A DNA stretch of 64,000 bases from JAVBSC01 sp031547305 (GTDB lineage Bacteria > Desulfobacterota > Desulfovibrionia > Desulfovibrionales > Desulfovibrionaceae). The stretch spans positions 62,001 to 126,000 of the forward strand of contig JAVBSC010000019.1 of the NCBI GenBank assembly GCA_031547305.1, given 5' to 3'. The position numbers and the translations under genes are program-made. A model generated the notes under the pieces. It saw only the letters and a program-made list of their open reading frames with translations. It had not been told where the DNA came from and searched no databases. How positions within the stretch are numbered: the first letter of the stretch is position 1; every line of letters starts with the position of its first letter. Of the stretch, positions 1 through 9,483 are shown piece by piece.

Positions 1-1195
1 TCATGAAATAAAGTTTGACCTGTTGCCAGCCGTGCTCAAAAAGCTTTTGCACGTGCAGGATCAGGTCTTCTTCCGCCACGCCCTTGTTGATGACGTCGCG
101 CAGGCGCTGGCTGCCGGCTTCCGGGGCCAGGGTGGCGCCGGTGCGGCGTATGCCGGCCATGCGCGCCATGATTTCGTCGTCAATGGAGCCAACCCGCAAA
201 GAAGGCAGGGACACGGAAACCTGCTCCGCCGCGCAGCGATCCACGCTGCTCATGAACAGGGTTTTCAGGGCGGAAAAATCGCCGCTGCTCAGGGATAAAA
301 AGGAAAGATCGTCATAACCCGTTCCGGCCAGGCATTCGGCCACCAGATTGTTCAGGTTTTCCACCTTTCTTTCCCTGGAAGGGCGGTAGATTATGCCGGC
401 CTGGCAGAAACGGCAGCCTCTGGTGCAGCCCCGGCCTATTTCCAGGGCCAGGCGGTTATGCACCGCGCCAAAGGGCACGGCCTGGCGCACCGGGTAAAAA
501 GCTCGGTCAAAATCCGCCACCACGCGCCTGGTTATGGCTGAATAGTCCGGGCGCAACGGGCGTGGCGCGCCCCGCCCGGTCCCGGCGAAAAATTCCGGCG
601 CGTAGACGCCGGGAATTTTTATGGCGTTCTCCAGAATCCAGTTTCGTCCGGCCTTCCGGTTTTTAGCTTGTTCCAGAAGGTCCAAAAATTCCGGAAGCTG
701 TTCTTCGCCTTCGCCCAGAAACATCAGGTCCATAAAGGGCGCCAGGGGCTCGGCGGCCAGAGTGCAGCCTCCGCCGGCCATGACCACGGGCCAGCTTCCG
801 GACCCGCGCGCTTCCGCCCGCAACGGAATGCCGGCCAGGTCCAGCATGTACAGCACGTTGCTGTAGCACAACTCATGGGTGACGCTGAAGCCTATGGCGT
901 CCAGGTCTTTGAGGGGGGTGTCCGATTCCAGGGTGGCCAGGGGAGCGCCCAGGCGGCGCAGGATGCTCCCGGCTTCCGCGCATGGCGCGAACACCCGTTC
1001 CGCCTGGCGGCGCGGGTGTTCGTTCACCAGTCCGTAAAGAATCTTCTGGCCCAGATAGGACATGCCCACTTCGTAAAGGTCCGGAAAAGCCAGGCCGATG
1101 CGCAGATCCACGGATTGCGGATCTTTGTGCACGGCACCGTCCTCCAGGCCGACGTAGCGGCTGGGTTTGGGCAGAATGCCAAGTAGTTCGCGCAC
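1..1195 (-). CDS. B12-binding-type radical SAM protein (TIGR03960-like), 3' end beyond the window
   Basis: The reading frame is open from a GTG at 1195 to the left edge, giving 398 visible residues. The N-terminus (LLGILPKPSRYVG, then DLRIGLAFPDLYEVGMS) matches the start of the TIGR03960 family as I recall it. A cobalamin-binding-like region covers about residues 30-180. The radical SAM cluster motif CTRGCRFC lies near residues 257-264, which would bind a 4Fe-4S cluster and S-adenosylmethionine. The GTG directly abuts the TAA of the upstream gene (1196-1552), so translation is probably coupled. The exact reaction of this family is not known to me. Some relatives carry a C-terminal DUF2344 domain, which would lie outside the window. 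Confidence 0.85.
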   Translation of the reverse strand, partial: MRELLGILPKPSRYVGLEDGAVHKDPQSVDLRIGLAFPDLYEVGMSYLGQKILYGLVNEHPRRQAERVFAPCAEAGSILRRLGAPLATLESDTPLKDLDAIGFSVTHELCYSNVLYMLDLAGIPLRAEARGSGSWPVVMAGGGCTLAAEPLAPFMDLMFLGEGEEQLPEFLDLLEQAKNRKAGRNWILENAIKIPGVYAPEFFAGTGRGAPRPLRPDYSAITRRVVADFDRAFYPVRQAVPFGAVHNRLALEIGRGCTRGCRFCQAGIIYRPSRERKVENLNNLVAECLAGTGYDDLSFLSLSSGDFSALKTLFMSSVDRCAAEQVSVSLPSLRVGSIDDEIMARMAGIRRTGATLAPEAGSQRLRDVINKGVAEEDLILHVQKLFEHGWQQVKLYFM

Positions 1196-1552
1196 TTATT
1201 TTCCGCGGATCAGGGTCGTCAAATCCGGGGTCTTGCCGCCGCCGGGGTTTTTAAGGTTCACGCCGCCCAGGCCGCCGGTGGAAAGCGTAAGGTTGGAGCA
1301 GGCTTCCAGGTAGCGGGTCTGGAGCTCTTCCGGGCAGTTGGCATAAGTGTAGAGCACGTGGGTCATGGAGATCTTGCCGTTAAAATCCTGCTCAAAGGGG
1401 TAGCCGTAGGGCAGCATGACCATTTGCACGCCTTGCTGGGTGGGCACTGTCTGCAGGGCCGCGACGTCGTTCAGGCAATTGTTCGCGGCGTCGTATTTGC
1501 CGATGACCATTTCGCCGCTGGTAAGCTTGGTCAGTCTCAAATCATAGGGCAT
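1196..1552 (-). CDS. Conserved hypothetical protein, 118 residues
   Basis: A small soluble protein with no signal peptide or membrane segment. It begins MPYDLRLTKLTSGEMVIGK, and the short beta-rich start with a turn at TSGE is loosely reminiscent of LSm-like folds, but I cannot assign a family. A ribosome binding site AAGGAG lies 9-10 bases before the ATG. The gene is followed without a gap by the radical SAM gene, so the two probably share a transcript and perhaps a process. The C-terminus is glycine-rich (STGGLGG, NPGGGK). Similar proteins are, from memory, found mainly in Desulfovibrio relatives. Confidence 0.75.
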   Translation of the reverse strand: MPYDLRLTKLTSGEMVIGKYDAANNCLNDVAALQTVPTQQGVQMVMLPYGYPFEQDFNGKISMTHVLYTYANCPEELQTRYLEACSNLTLSTGGLGGVNLKNPGGGKTPDLTTLIRGK

Positions 1553-1751
1553 GTGGAAGCACTCCTTAGAAAAGACGGTTTAATTCCGTGTGGATTATTT
1601 TCCGGGCGCATCGCCCTGAATAAGTTCAAGTTCAGGTAGGCTTGCTCCGGCTCGCTGTCAAGCGGTTTTGGCGTGGAAAAAATTTCGCGATCCCTTTACT
1701 TTTTGTTTTCCGTCAGAGAATAGAGTATTAAGGAAAGGGGTGAATTTTTAA

Positions 1752-4148
1752 ATGATCTTCGGGTGGCGCAATATAAGCACAGACCTGGCCTGGGATTTTC
1801 CAGGCCGGGAAGGCGCTGTTTTTTCCGCTCGGCCGGGGGCCTGGCCCGCCGGCCGTTGGTGGCCCTGGCTGTTGGTGTTCGCCCTGGCGGCCATCTCTTA
1901 TTTGATCCCTCTGGAAGCCCGCTACACCGAGGCCGCGCTCTGGCATAACCCGGACTGGTTTTTTGATGGCCAGCCGCTTCTGGCCACGCACGATGCCTAT
2001 CACTGGCTGGCCGGGGCCAAGGGGTTCGAGTTCGGAGCCGGCCACCCCATGTCCGAGTTTCTGCGCTTGAGCGGCGCGGTCAGCGGCATCAGCCCGGATG
2101 TCCTGGCCTTCTGGCTGCCTATGTTCGCCGGCAGCCTGGTGGCCCTGGCCGTGTTCGCCTGGGGCCTGTGCGCCGGGCGCCTTGGCGCGGCCCTGGTGGC
2201 CGGCGCCTACAGCGCCCTGGCTCCCGGTTTTGTGGGCCGGACGCTGCTGGGCTATTACGACACGGACCTGGTCACCCTGCTTTTCGCCGTCCTGCTTGGC
2301 CTGATCCCTGCCTTCTGGCTGCGGGACTGCCTGGCAAGCCCCTGGCAAATAGTTAAAGAAATGCTTTCACTTTCAGCCAGACGCCGTGGGGCGCTGGAAC
2401 GGCGGGCTGTGCCGGTCGTGTTGCGCAACAGCCCGGTTCCGGGTTTTTGGGGCGCCAGGCGGACGGCAACGCTAAGTCCGGCAGGACGCGCGGATTTCGC
2501 CCGCCGCAAGCTTGCTCCGGGCTGGCTGGCGCTGCTTTTTTTTAGCGGCCTTCTGGGTGGCTGGACCAGGGAATGGCATTCGTTTTTTTTGTACCTGCCG
2601 CGCTTTTACGCCGTACTTCTGCCGGCTTTGATTCTTATTCTCGGTCCAAGGGGGGGGCGTCGCATTCTGCTTTACGGCGGCCTCTGCCACGCTCTGGCCC
2701 TGCTTGCCCCCTGGCTGGCTCTGCCGGCCCTGGCCTGCGCCCTCCTGGTCCGCCGGAGCGGTAGGCCGGGCTTGCTGAAAAGCTCCGGTCCGGCCGGTTC
2801 CCTGCCTGTTTACGCCCTGTCCGCGCTACTGTTGTTTATGGTGGTTGACAAGTCCATCCTGGAGCTTTTGCTGGGTTCCATCAAGTCTTACTTGAAGACC
2901 GGCGGAGAGCTGAGCGGCAACCCGACATCAGCTTTGGATCCCCTGGTGTTTCCGGCCGTGTCCGGCTCCATTCTGGAAATCCAGAACGCCACGGCCGCTG
3001 ACTGGAGCATTTATTTTCACCCCTGGCTGCCGGTGGTTCTGGCCGGTCTGGCCGGCTATTTGCTGCTGCTTTTTTTTACCCCCCTGGGGGTTTATTTTCT
3101 GCCGCTTTTCCTGTTGGCTCTGGCCGGATTCAAACTGGGCGGGCGCATGCTGATGTTCGGCGCGCCGGTTATCGGCTTGGGGCTGGGCCTGCCCTTGGGC
3201 TGGATTCTGGATTATGTCCTTAAAGATTTGCGGCGCCGTTCCTGGCCCGGTCCGGCCGGCCGCGCCATGGCCATGGCGGTTTCGGCCCTGGAGCGCTGGT
3301 CCCCGGTTCGGGCCGCCCTGGCTTTGGCCGCGTCCTTGATTTTGTGCGCGCCTCTGGCCGTCTATGTGGGCCTGATGAGCCAGGGGCCGGCCATCAGCCG
3401 CAATCAGGCGGAGTCCTTCGCCTGGCTGGGCAAGAACAGCCCGGCCGACAGCATAATCTGGACCTGGTGGGACTGGGGCTACGCGGCGCAGTATTTTGCC
3501 CTGCGCCATACCATAGCGGACGGAGCCAGGCACGGCGGGCCTTCGCTGTACCTGCCGGCCGCTGTTTACACCACAACGGACCCGGCCTTTGCCTGGCGGG
3601 TGATCAAGTATGCCTCCGGCCGGGGCAATGTGCCGGGCGACGTGTTTGACGGCCTGGGGGCAAAGGATGCGGCAGGGCTTATGGCCGGCCTGGCGTCCGG
3701 AAACAGTCCTCAGCTTAAGCCGGGACCGGAAAAACAGTATATAACCGTAAGTTTTGAGACTCTTCGCCTGGGGTACTGGATAACCAGCTACGGCAACTGG
3801 GATTTTATCAAAAAGACGGGCCGGAACCTGCTGGTTAACACTCTTCCGCAACAGCTGGACTTCAATCTGGAGGGCGGAGTGATCCTGCCCAAAGGCCTGG
3901 AGCCCATTTATGCTTCAACCATTGACGTGTTTGAGGAAAAAGAGCTGCTCCGGCGGGACTACCCAAGGGAAGACGGCCGGCATTTTTTGCTGAACAGGCT
4001 GAGCGGCGACAAACTGGTGGCCGACGACGGCTTTTACCGCACCCTGATGGTGCAGCTTCTGGTCTGCCCGAAAAATGACCCGCGCTTTTCCCCGTACTTC
4101 CGGCTGGTCTTTGATAACGTGACTTCCCGGGTTTACGAGGTTCAGTGA
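1752..4148 (+). CDS. STT3/PglB-like oligosaccharyltransferase
   Basis: This is a 798-residue polytopic membrane protein. It has the hallmarks of the STT3/PglB family, which transfers a lipid-linked oligosaccharide to asparagine in exported proteins. An acidic motif HDAYHW lies near residue 81 in the first external loop. A second acidic motif, YYDTD, is at 168-172. An SILEIQ motif resembles the PglB external-loop motif. The acceptor-binding signature WWDWG is at 572-576 in the C-terminal periplasmic domain. The stretch around residues 205-250 is unusually arginine-rich and may be an insertion. A GGGGTGA-like ribosome binding site precedes the ATG. No other glycan biosynthesis gene is adjacent. 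The 3' end overlaps the convergent rlmH by 7 bases. Confidence 0.85.
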   Translation: MIFGWRNISTDLAWDFPGREGAVFSARPGAWPAGRWWPWLLVFALAAISYLIPLEARYTEAALWHNPDWFFDGQPLLATHDAYHWLAGAKGFEFGAGHPMSEFLRLSGAVSGISPDVLAFWLPMFAGSLVALAVFAWGLCAGRLGAALVAGAYSALAPGFVGRTLLGYYDTDLVTLLFAVLLGLIPAFWLRDCLASPWQIVKEMLSLSARRRGALERRAVPVVLRNSPVPGFWGARRTATLSPAGRADFARRKLAPGWLALLFFSGLLGGWTREWHSFFLYLPRFYAVLLPALILILGPRGGRRILLYGGLCHALALLAPWLALPALACALLVRRSGRPGLLKSSGPAGSLPVYALSALLLFMVVDKSILELLLGSIKSYLKTGGELSGNPTSALDPLVFPAVSGSILEIQNATAADWSIYFHPWLPVVLAGLAGYLLLLFFTPLGVYFLPLFLLALAGFKLGGRMLMFGAPVIGLGLGLPLGWILDYVLKDLRRRSWPGPAGRAMAMAVSALERWSPVRAALALAASLILCAPLAVYVGLMSQGPAISRNQAESFAWLGKNSPADSIIWTWWDWGYAAQYFALRHTIADGARHGGPSLYLPAAVYTTTDPAFAWRVIKYASGRGNVPGDVFDGLGAKDAAGLMAGLASGNSPQLKPGPEKQYITVSFETLRLGYWITSYGNWDFIKKTGRNLLVNTLPQQLDFNLEGGVILPKGLEPIYASTIDVFEEKELLRRDYPREDGRHFLLNRLSGDKLVADDGFYRTLMVQLLVCPKNDPRFSPYFRLVFDNVTSRVYEVQ

Positions 4149-4606
4149 TGGTAGCCGGTGTTCCTCAGAATGCTGAAAGCCCGGTAGAGCTGTTCCAGCA
4201 GGATCACCCTGGCCAGTTCGTGGGGCAGGGTGATGCGGCCCAGGCTTATTTTCTTGCTGGCCAGATCCAGAATGGATTTATCCAGGCCATAGGCTCCGCC
4301 TACCACAAAGCAGGGCTTAAGGGAGTTTAAGGCGGCTTTTTCCAGCCAGTCGGCCAACTCCCGCGAACCTATGTTTTCGCCGCGCTCATCCAGGCAGATT
4401 ACGGTTTCCCCCGGCCGCAGGGCCGCGGCAATGTCCTTTGCTTCCCGCTGGTTGCGCAAAGTGACGGCCAAAGATGAATCCGCGTCGCGCACGGAGGATT
4501 CTTCCAATTTGCACAGCCCGGACAAAAGCTTGCGGTAATGCTCGGCCGCGTCCTTCCAGAATGGCGCGCGTAGGCCGCCCACGGCCAGGATGCGAATTTT
4601 CTGCAT
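4142..4606 (-). CDS. rlmH: 23S rRNA (pseudouridine1915-N3)-methyltransferase RlmH
   Basis: A 154-residue protein, the usual length for this SPOUT-class enzyme, which methylates pseudouridine 1915 in helix 69 of 23S rRNA using S-adenosylmethionine. The family motifs are present: LDERG with a following serine, the knot motif FVVGGAYGLD, LPHELARVILLEQLYRA, and the conserved end GYHH. A GAGG ribosome binding site lies about 7 bases before the ATG. It is convergent with the oligosaccharyltransferase gene and overlaps its last 7 bases. It seems to be transcribed alone. Confidence 0.95.
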   Translation of the reverse strand: MQKIRILAVGGLRAPFWKDAAEHYRKLLSGLCKLEESSVRDADSSLAVTLRNQREAKDIAAALRPGETVICLDERGENIGSRELADWLEKAALNSLKPCFVVGGAYGLDKSILDLASKKISLGRITLPHELARVILLEQLYRAFSILRNTGYHH

Positions 4607-4707
4607 AAAACCTCAGGATGTCCTTGATTCGGGCTGGTTGCTTGGCTAATATCCAGATATGGCAATCTTTTCAAATGCCGGAAGACTTTTAACATACGGA
4701 ATCAGCC

Positions 4708-5346
4708 ATGTCAGCCTCTCTTTCTCTTGATGCCGCCTGCCGGGCGTTGCGCGAAGGCCGGATGATCGTGTACCCCACGGAAACTTTTTACGGCATAGGC
4801 TGCAACGCCCTAGACCCGGACGCCGTGGGAGCTGTTTATGCTCTTAAGCGCCGTCCCTACGGACTGCCTTTGCCCGTGGTGATCGGCGACGCGGCGCAGC
4901 TTTCCCTGGTGACGAGTGAAGTGAGCCCGGTGGCCCGGGCTCTTATGGAGGCCTTCTGGCCCGGACCTTTGTCCATAATTTTCCCTGCCGTGCCGGAGGT
5001 TCCGGATTTGCTCACCGCGGGCGCCGGGCGCATTGCCGTGCGTTTGTCCTCCCACCCGGCGGCCCTGGATTTGTGCCAAAAATCCGGCCTGGTCCTGGGA
5101 GCTTCCAGCGCTAATTTAAGCGGCACTCCACCAACGGCGGATTTGGATCAGCTTGACGAGGACATCCTGCGGGCCGTTGCCGGCGTGTACGCCGGCGGTC
5201 CGGCGCCGGCCGGCGGGGAACCTTCCACCGTGGTGGATATTCTGCCTGGGCGGGAGCGCTTTTATGTGCGCATTCTGCGGCCTGGGGCCGTGAGCGTGGA
5301 GGCGCTTGAGGCCAAAGGGTTTCTTGTGGATGCCACACCCAGGTGA
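4708..5346 (+). CDS. tsaC: Sua5/YciO/YrdC-type threonylcarbamoyl-AMP synthase
   Basis: A 212-residue YrdC-fold protein. It shows the N-terminal PTETFYGIG motif, the basic ATP-binding segment ALKRRPYGLPLPV, ASSANLSG, and PSTVVD near the end. TsaC/Sua5 makes threonylcarbamoyl-adenylate from threonine, bicarbonate and ATP for the t6A37 modification of tRNA. The related YciO subfamily has a less certain role, and I cannot exclude it from sequence alone. The ribosome binding site before the ATG is weak. The gene lies head-to-head with rlmH with about 100 bases between, and is followed by the promoter region of the glycogen operon. Confidence 0.85.
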   Translation: MSASLSLDAACRALREGRMIVYPTETFYGIGCNALDPDAVGAVYALKRRPYGLPLPVVIGDAAQLSLVTSEVSPVARALMEAFWPGPLSIIFPAVPEVPDLLTAGAGRIAVRLSSHPAALDLCQKSGLVLGASSANLSGTPPTADLDQLDEDILRAVAGVYAGGPAPAGGEPSTVVDILPGRERFYVRILRPGAVSVEALEAKGFLVDATPR

Positions 5347-5397
5347 ATCCGGAACGGCCAGGCTTGGTCAGCATTATAAATAAAAGTGAAAATCCGC

Positions 5398-5426
5398 TTG
5401 AAAAGCCGCATAACCAAGTATATGTT
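5398..5426 (+). promoter_or_regulatory. Candidate sigma70-type promoter of the nudix-glgA-glgB operon
   Basis: A -35-like TTGAAA at 5398-5403 and a -10-like TATGTT at 5421-5426 are separated by 17 bases in an AT-rich stretch, about 90 bases before the Nudix gene. It fits the first gene of the operon. It is a consensus match only. Confidence 0.4.
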
Positions 5427-5517
5427 ATAGTATAATCAAAGAATTCAGAGTTGTAGCCCGGCAGGGCTGTTGAAAGTTCGTGGGGTTGTTTTGCCAGTTG
5501 GAGCGGAGTAGCGCGTG

Positions 5518-5985
5518 ATGAATAAAGAAGTGACGTGCCCGCAATGCGGAGCCGGGATTACGCTTTATAAAAATCCCCTGCCCACGGTGGATGCGCTTAT
5601 CTACGCTCCGGATCGGGGTCTGGTGCTCATAAAGCGGCGTTTTGACCCGCCCGGCTGGGCCTTGCCCGGCGGCTTTGTGGAATACGGCGAGAGCGTGGAA
5701 AATGCCGTCCTGCGCGAAGCCCGCGAGGAAACATCACTTAACCTTCAGTTAATCGCGCTTTTAGGCGTTTATTCGGAGCCGGCCAGAGACCCGCGCCGGC
5801 ACACCATCAGCACGGTGTTCATCGCTTCCGCCCTGAACCCGGAGGAGCTTTCGGCCGGGGACGACGCCGGCGAGGCCGCGTTTTTTTCTTTTTCCGACCT
5901 GCCTCAGCCGCTGGCTTTTGATCATGCCGCAATTGTTGCGGATTTCCGAACCTGGCTGGATAATCACTCCTGGCCGTCATCTTAG
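5518..5985 (+). CDS. Nudix hydrolase (ADP-ribose pyrophosphatase-like)
   Basis: About 155 residues. The Nudix box is complete: [20 protein letters not shown] followed by E-T, giving the metal-binding G-x5-E-x7-R-E-x2-E-E pattern. The N-terminus has a CPQCG knuckle, as in some NADH or ADP-sugar pyrophosphatases. The substrate is not determined by sequence, but a nucleoside diphosphate sugar would fit its place at the head of the glycogen operon, since ADP-glucose is the GlgA substrate. I chose the ATG at 5518, 9 bases after GGAG. A GTG directly in front (5515) is possible. It is followed 14 bases later by glgA. Confidence 0.88.
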   Translation: MNKEVTCPQCGAGITLYKNPLPTVDALIYAPDRGLVLIKRRFDPPGWALPGGFVEYGESVENAVLREAREETSLNLQLIALLGVYSEPARDPRRHTISTVFIASALNPEELSAGDDAGEAAFFSFSDLPQPLAFDHAAIVADFRTWLDNHSWPSS

Positions 5986-5999
5986 CGAGTGGGGGATTT

Positions 6000-7457
6000 A
6001 TGGAGCACCAGATCATTTTCGCCACTTCGGAAATTTACCCGTTCTCCAAGACCGGCGGACTGGGCGACGTGGCCGGAGCCCTGCCGGTAACACTGCATAA
6101 AATGGGCATTCCCACCGCCGTGGTTACACCTTTTTACGGACGCCTGCGCGCGGACGGACACCAGATCCGCCTGACCATTTCCGACTGTCACGTCGGCTAT
6201 CCGTGGGGGCCGATCACCGCGGACGTCTACGAGACGCAGCTGCACGGCATGCCCGTATATTTCATCCACCGCGGCGAATATTTCGACCGCCGCTATTATT
6301 ACAACGACCATAAAGGCGACTATTTCGACAACGCGGAGCGCTTCATTTTTTTCTGCCGGGCCGTGCTGGCCCTGCTGCGCCGCCTTGGCAAGGCGCCGGA
6401 GGTCATCCACTGCCAGGACTGGCAAACCGCTCTTTTGCCCGCCTACCTGCATTATTACCGGCAGTGGGACGATTTCTGGAGCGGCACGTCCTCGGTCTTT
6501 ACCGTGCACAACCTGGCTTTCCAGGGGCGTTTTTCCTCCCGCCTGTTCACCGGTTGCGGCCTGCCGGCCTCCGCCTGGAGCATGGACGGCGTGGAATACT
6601 TCGGCGACTTTAACATGCTTAAAAGCGGCATAGCTTACGCGGACAAGGTGACCACGGTCAGCCCGAGCTACTCCAGGGAAATTCTGACGGAAAAGTTCGG
6701 CTGCGGCCTGGACGGCATTCTCAGGCACCGGGAACGGGATCTGGTGGGCATTCTGAACGGCGCGGACTATGAAATTTGGAACCCCACGGACAACCGCTAC
6801 ATTTCAGACAACTATTCGGCCGGCGATCTGGCGGGCAAAAAGCTTTGCAAGCTTGACCTGATCAAGGAGGCCGGGCTATCCCCCCACCTGGCGGATCGCC
6901 CGCTGCTGGGATTTATCGGCCGTTTGCGCGGCCAGAAGGGCATAGACCTGCTCAACGAGATCGTGCCGGAACTCATGAAGCGGGATGTGGGGGTGATCGT
7001 GCTGGGCGAAGGCCACCCCAAGCACGAAGCCAGATCCCTGGAACTTATGGAAAACCACCATGGCCGCTTCTGCGCCATGGTGGGCTACACCGAGGATCTG
7101 GCGCACCGGGTGCACGCGGGCTGCGACTGCTTCTTGATGCCTTCGCGCTACGAACCCTGCGGACTGACCCAGATGTACGCCCTGCGCTACGGCACGCCGC
7201 CTATAGCCACGGCTGTGGGCGGCCTGCGGGACACCATAATCCCCTGGCCGGATCCGGAATCCACGGGATTCACCTTCCTGCAAAGCACGCCGGAAGAATT
7301 TCTGGAGGCCATCCTGGCCGCGATCACTCTGTGGGAGAACAATCAGCCGGCCTGGCAGGCCATGGTCAAAAGAGCCATGAGCCAGGCCTTCACCTGGGAA
7401 AAATCCTGCACCCAGTACCAAAACGTCTACCGGCAGATTGGCTATGCCAGCAAATAG
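6000..7457 (+). CDS. glgA: Glycogen synthase GlgA
   Basis: A 485-residue GT5 glycosyltransferase that adds glucose from ADP-glucose to alpha-1,4-glucan. The ADP-glucose-binding KTGGLGDV motif is at residues 17-24. The C-terminal GT-B half carries [11 protein letters not shown] and the catalytic signature [17 protein letters not shown]. The length is typical. A GGGGG ribosome binding site precedes the ATG. It sits between a Nudix hydrolase and glgB, and no glgC (ADP-glucose pyrophosphorylase) is visible in the window, so the precursor gene must lie elsewhere. Confidence 0.96.
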   Translation: MEHQIIFATSEIYPFSKTGGLGDVAGALPVTLHKMGIPTAVVTPFYGRLRADGHQIRLTISDCHVGYPWGPITADVYETQLHGMPVYFIHRGEYFDRRYYYNDHKGDYFDNAERFIFFCRAVLALLRRLGKAPEVIHCQDWQTALLPAYLHYYRQWDDFWSGTSSVFTVHNLAFQGRFSSRLFTGCGLPASAWSMDGVEYFGDFNMLKSGIAYADKVTTVSPSYSREILTEKFGCGLDGILRHRERDLVGILNGADYEIWNPTDNRYISDNYSAGDLAGKKLCKLDLIKEAGLSPHLADRPLLGFIGRLRGQKGIDLLNEIVPELMKRDVGVIVLGEGHPKHEARSLELMENHHGRFCAMVGYTEDLAHRVHAGCDCFLMPSRYEPCGLTQMYALRYGTPPIATAVGGLRDTIIPWPDPESTGFTFLQSTPEEFLEAILAAITLWENNQPAWQAMVKRAMSQAFTWEKSCTQYQNVYRQIGYASK

Positions 7458-7560
7458 CACCCGCCGGAGAACAAAGTCGCTTATTTGTTGGCGCAGCCTG
7501 GGCTACGCGGCGGGTATCCTTTTAAACGCATGCTTTCCTCATGCTCCGGGAGTCTGATTA

Positions 7561-9483
7561 ATGTCTGAGCAATCCGGGATCGGCCCAAGCCGTCCTGTTT
7601 TTATGGAACCCTTTGACTTGTACTTGTTCGGCAAGGGCGAGCACTGGGATCTCTACCGTATTTTAGGCGCGCATCCCGCCGATGACGGCGGCGAGCAGGG
7701 CTTTCGTTTTGCCGTGTGGGCGCCCAACGCCAAAGAGGTGCACTTGTGCGGGGACTGGAACGACTGGCGCTGGGGGGAGTTTCCTCTTTACCCGGTTGGC
7801 AGTTCCGGCATCTGGGCGGCTTTTGTGCCCGGCATCCGGCGGGGCCGGCTTTATAAATTCGGCCTGCGCGGGGCGGACGGCAACATTGTATACAAAACCG
7901 ACCCCATGGCTTTTTTCGCGGAATTGCGCCCCGGCAACGCGGCTGTGGCCTGGGGGCTCTCCGATTACCCCTGGAGCGACCAGGACTGGATGAGTCGTCG
8001 GGCCGCTGAAAACCCGCTCAAAAACCCCATGTCCGTCTACGAGACGCATGCCGGCTCCTGGCGTCGCCGCCACGGCGGCGGGCATCCGTTCCTGTCCTTC
8101 AGGGAGCTCAGCGACAGTCTGGTGCCCTACGTCCGGGACATGGGCTTCACCCACATTGAATTTCTGCCTCTGGCGGAGCATCCTTTGGATTTGTCCTGGG
8201 GCTACCAGACCGGGCATTATTTCGCGCCGTCCTCCCGCTTCGGCACGCCGGAGGATTTGAAGGGTTTTGTCAACCACTGCCACCGCGAGGGCATTGGGGT
8301 GATTCTGGACTGGGTGCCGGCGCATTTTCCCAAAGACGCCTGGGGCCTGGCCCGTTTTGACGGAACGGCCCTTTATGAGCACCTGGATCCCCGGCGTGGA
8401 GAGCATCCGGACTGGGGCACGCTTATTTTCAACTACGGCCGCAATGAGGTAAAAAATTTCCTGTTTTCCAACGCCTTGTACTGGTTCAAGGAATTCCACA
8501 TCGACGGCCTGCGCATAGACGCCGTGGCTTCCATGCTCTACCTGGACTACTCCCGCAAGGAAGGGGAGTGGCTGCCAAACAAGTACGGCGGCAAAGAAAA
8601 CCTGGAGGCCATGCAGTTTTTGCGCGAACTGAACACCGTGGTGCACGGGGAGTTCCCCGGCGCAATCACTGTGGCTGAAGAATCCACAGCCTGGCCCGGC
8701 GTTTCCCGGCCGGTCTATTCCGGCGGACTGGGCTTCACCTTCAAGTGGAACATGGGCTGGATGCACGACACCTTAAAGTACATGCAGCTTGACTCCGTGT
8801 ACCGCTCCTTTCAGCACAGCGCCCTGACTTTTTCCATGCTTTACGCCTTCAGCGAAAATTTCGTCCTGCCCTTGTCCCATGACGAAGTTGTGCACGGCAA
8901 AGGCGCGCTGCTCTCTAAAATGTCCGGGGATACGTGGCAGCGGCAGGCCAACCTGCGTCTTTTATATTCCTACATGTGGGCGCACCCTGGCAAAAAGCTC
9001 CTGTTCATGGGCGGCGAGTTCGGGCAGTGGAACGAGTGGCGGGAAAACGCCGAACTGGACTGGATGCTCCTGGATTTTCCCGCGCACCAAGGCATTCGCA
9101 ACCTGGTGCGGGATCTTAATGGCCTCCTGCGTTCCGAACCGGCCATGCATCGTGAGGATCACGGCTGGTCCGGGTTTGAGTGGCTGGATTTTTCCGACTA
9201 CGCCTCGTCCGTGTACAGCTTTTTACGCAAGGCTGAAGGCGCGCCGCCCGTTCTCTGGGTTTTTAACTTCACCCCGGTCGTCCGCTCCGGCTATAAAGTG
9301 CCTTGCCCCTGGGCCGGCGGCTGGGTGGAGCGCCTGAACACGGACAGCGAATATTACGGCGGCACGAACGTGGGCAACACCGGCGGCCTGTTGGCCGTGG
9401 AGCGGTCTGACGGGCAGGGCGCCGTTCTGGAGCTTACCTTGCCGCCCATGGCCGCGCTGGCCTTTATGCCAATCCAAGATTGA
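7561..9483 (+). CDS. glgB: 1,4-alpha-glucan branching enzyme GlgB
   Basis: A 640-residue GH13 enzyme that makes alpha-1,6 branches in glycogen. An N-terminal CBM48 region (FAVWAPNAKEVHLCGDWNDW) is followed by the catalytic barrel. The nucleophile lies in DGLRIDAV near residue 320, the acid/base glutamate in VAEEST near 373, and the third acid in LSHDEVVHGK. The length matches the shorter GlgB class without the extra N1 domain. GGGAG lies before the ATG. The stop codon overlaps the start of the next gene (TGATG), so the downstream gene is translationally coupled to it. Confidence 0.96.
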   Translation: MSEQSGIGPSRPVFMEPFDLYLFGKGEHWDLYRILGAHPADDGGEQGFRFAVWAPNAKEVHLCGDWNDWRWGEFPLYPVGSSGIWAAFVPGIRRGRLYKFGLRGADGNIVYKTDPMAFFAELRPGNAAVAWGLSDYPWSDQDWMSRRAAENPLKNPMSVYETHAGSWRRRHGGGHPFLSFRELSDSLVPYVRDMGFTHIEFLPLAEHPLDLSWGYQTGHYFAPSSRFGTPEDLKGFVNHCHREGIGVILDWVPAHFPKDAWGLARFDGTALYEHLDPRRGEHPDWGTLIFNYGRNEVKNFLFSNALYWFKEFHIDGLRIDAVASMLYLDYSRKEGEWLPNKYGGKENLEAMQFLRELNTVVHGEFPGAITVAEESTAWPGVSRPVYSGGLGFTFKWNMGWMHDTLKYMQLDSVYRSFQHSALTFSMLYAFSENFVLPLSHDEVVHGKGALLSKMSGDTWQRQANLRLLYSYMWAHPGKKLLFMGGEFGQWNEWRENAELDWMLLDFPAHQGIRNLVRDLNGLLRSEPAMHREDHGWSGFEWLDFSDYASSVYSFLRKAEGAPPVLWVFNFTPVVRSGYKVPCPWAGGWVERLNTDSEYYGGTNVGNTGGLLAVERSDGQGAVLELTLPPMAALAFMPIQD

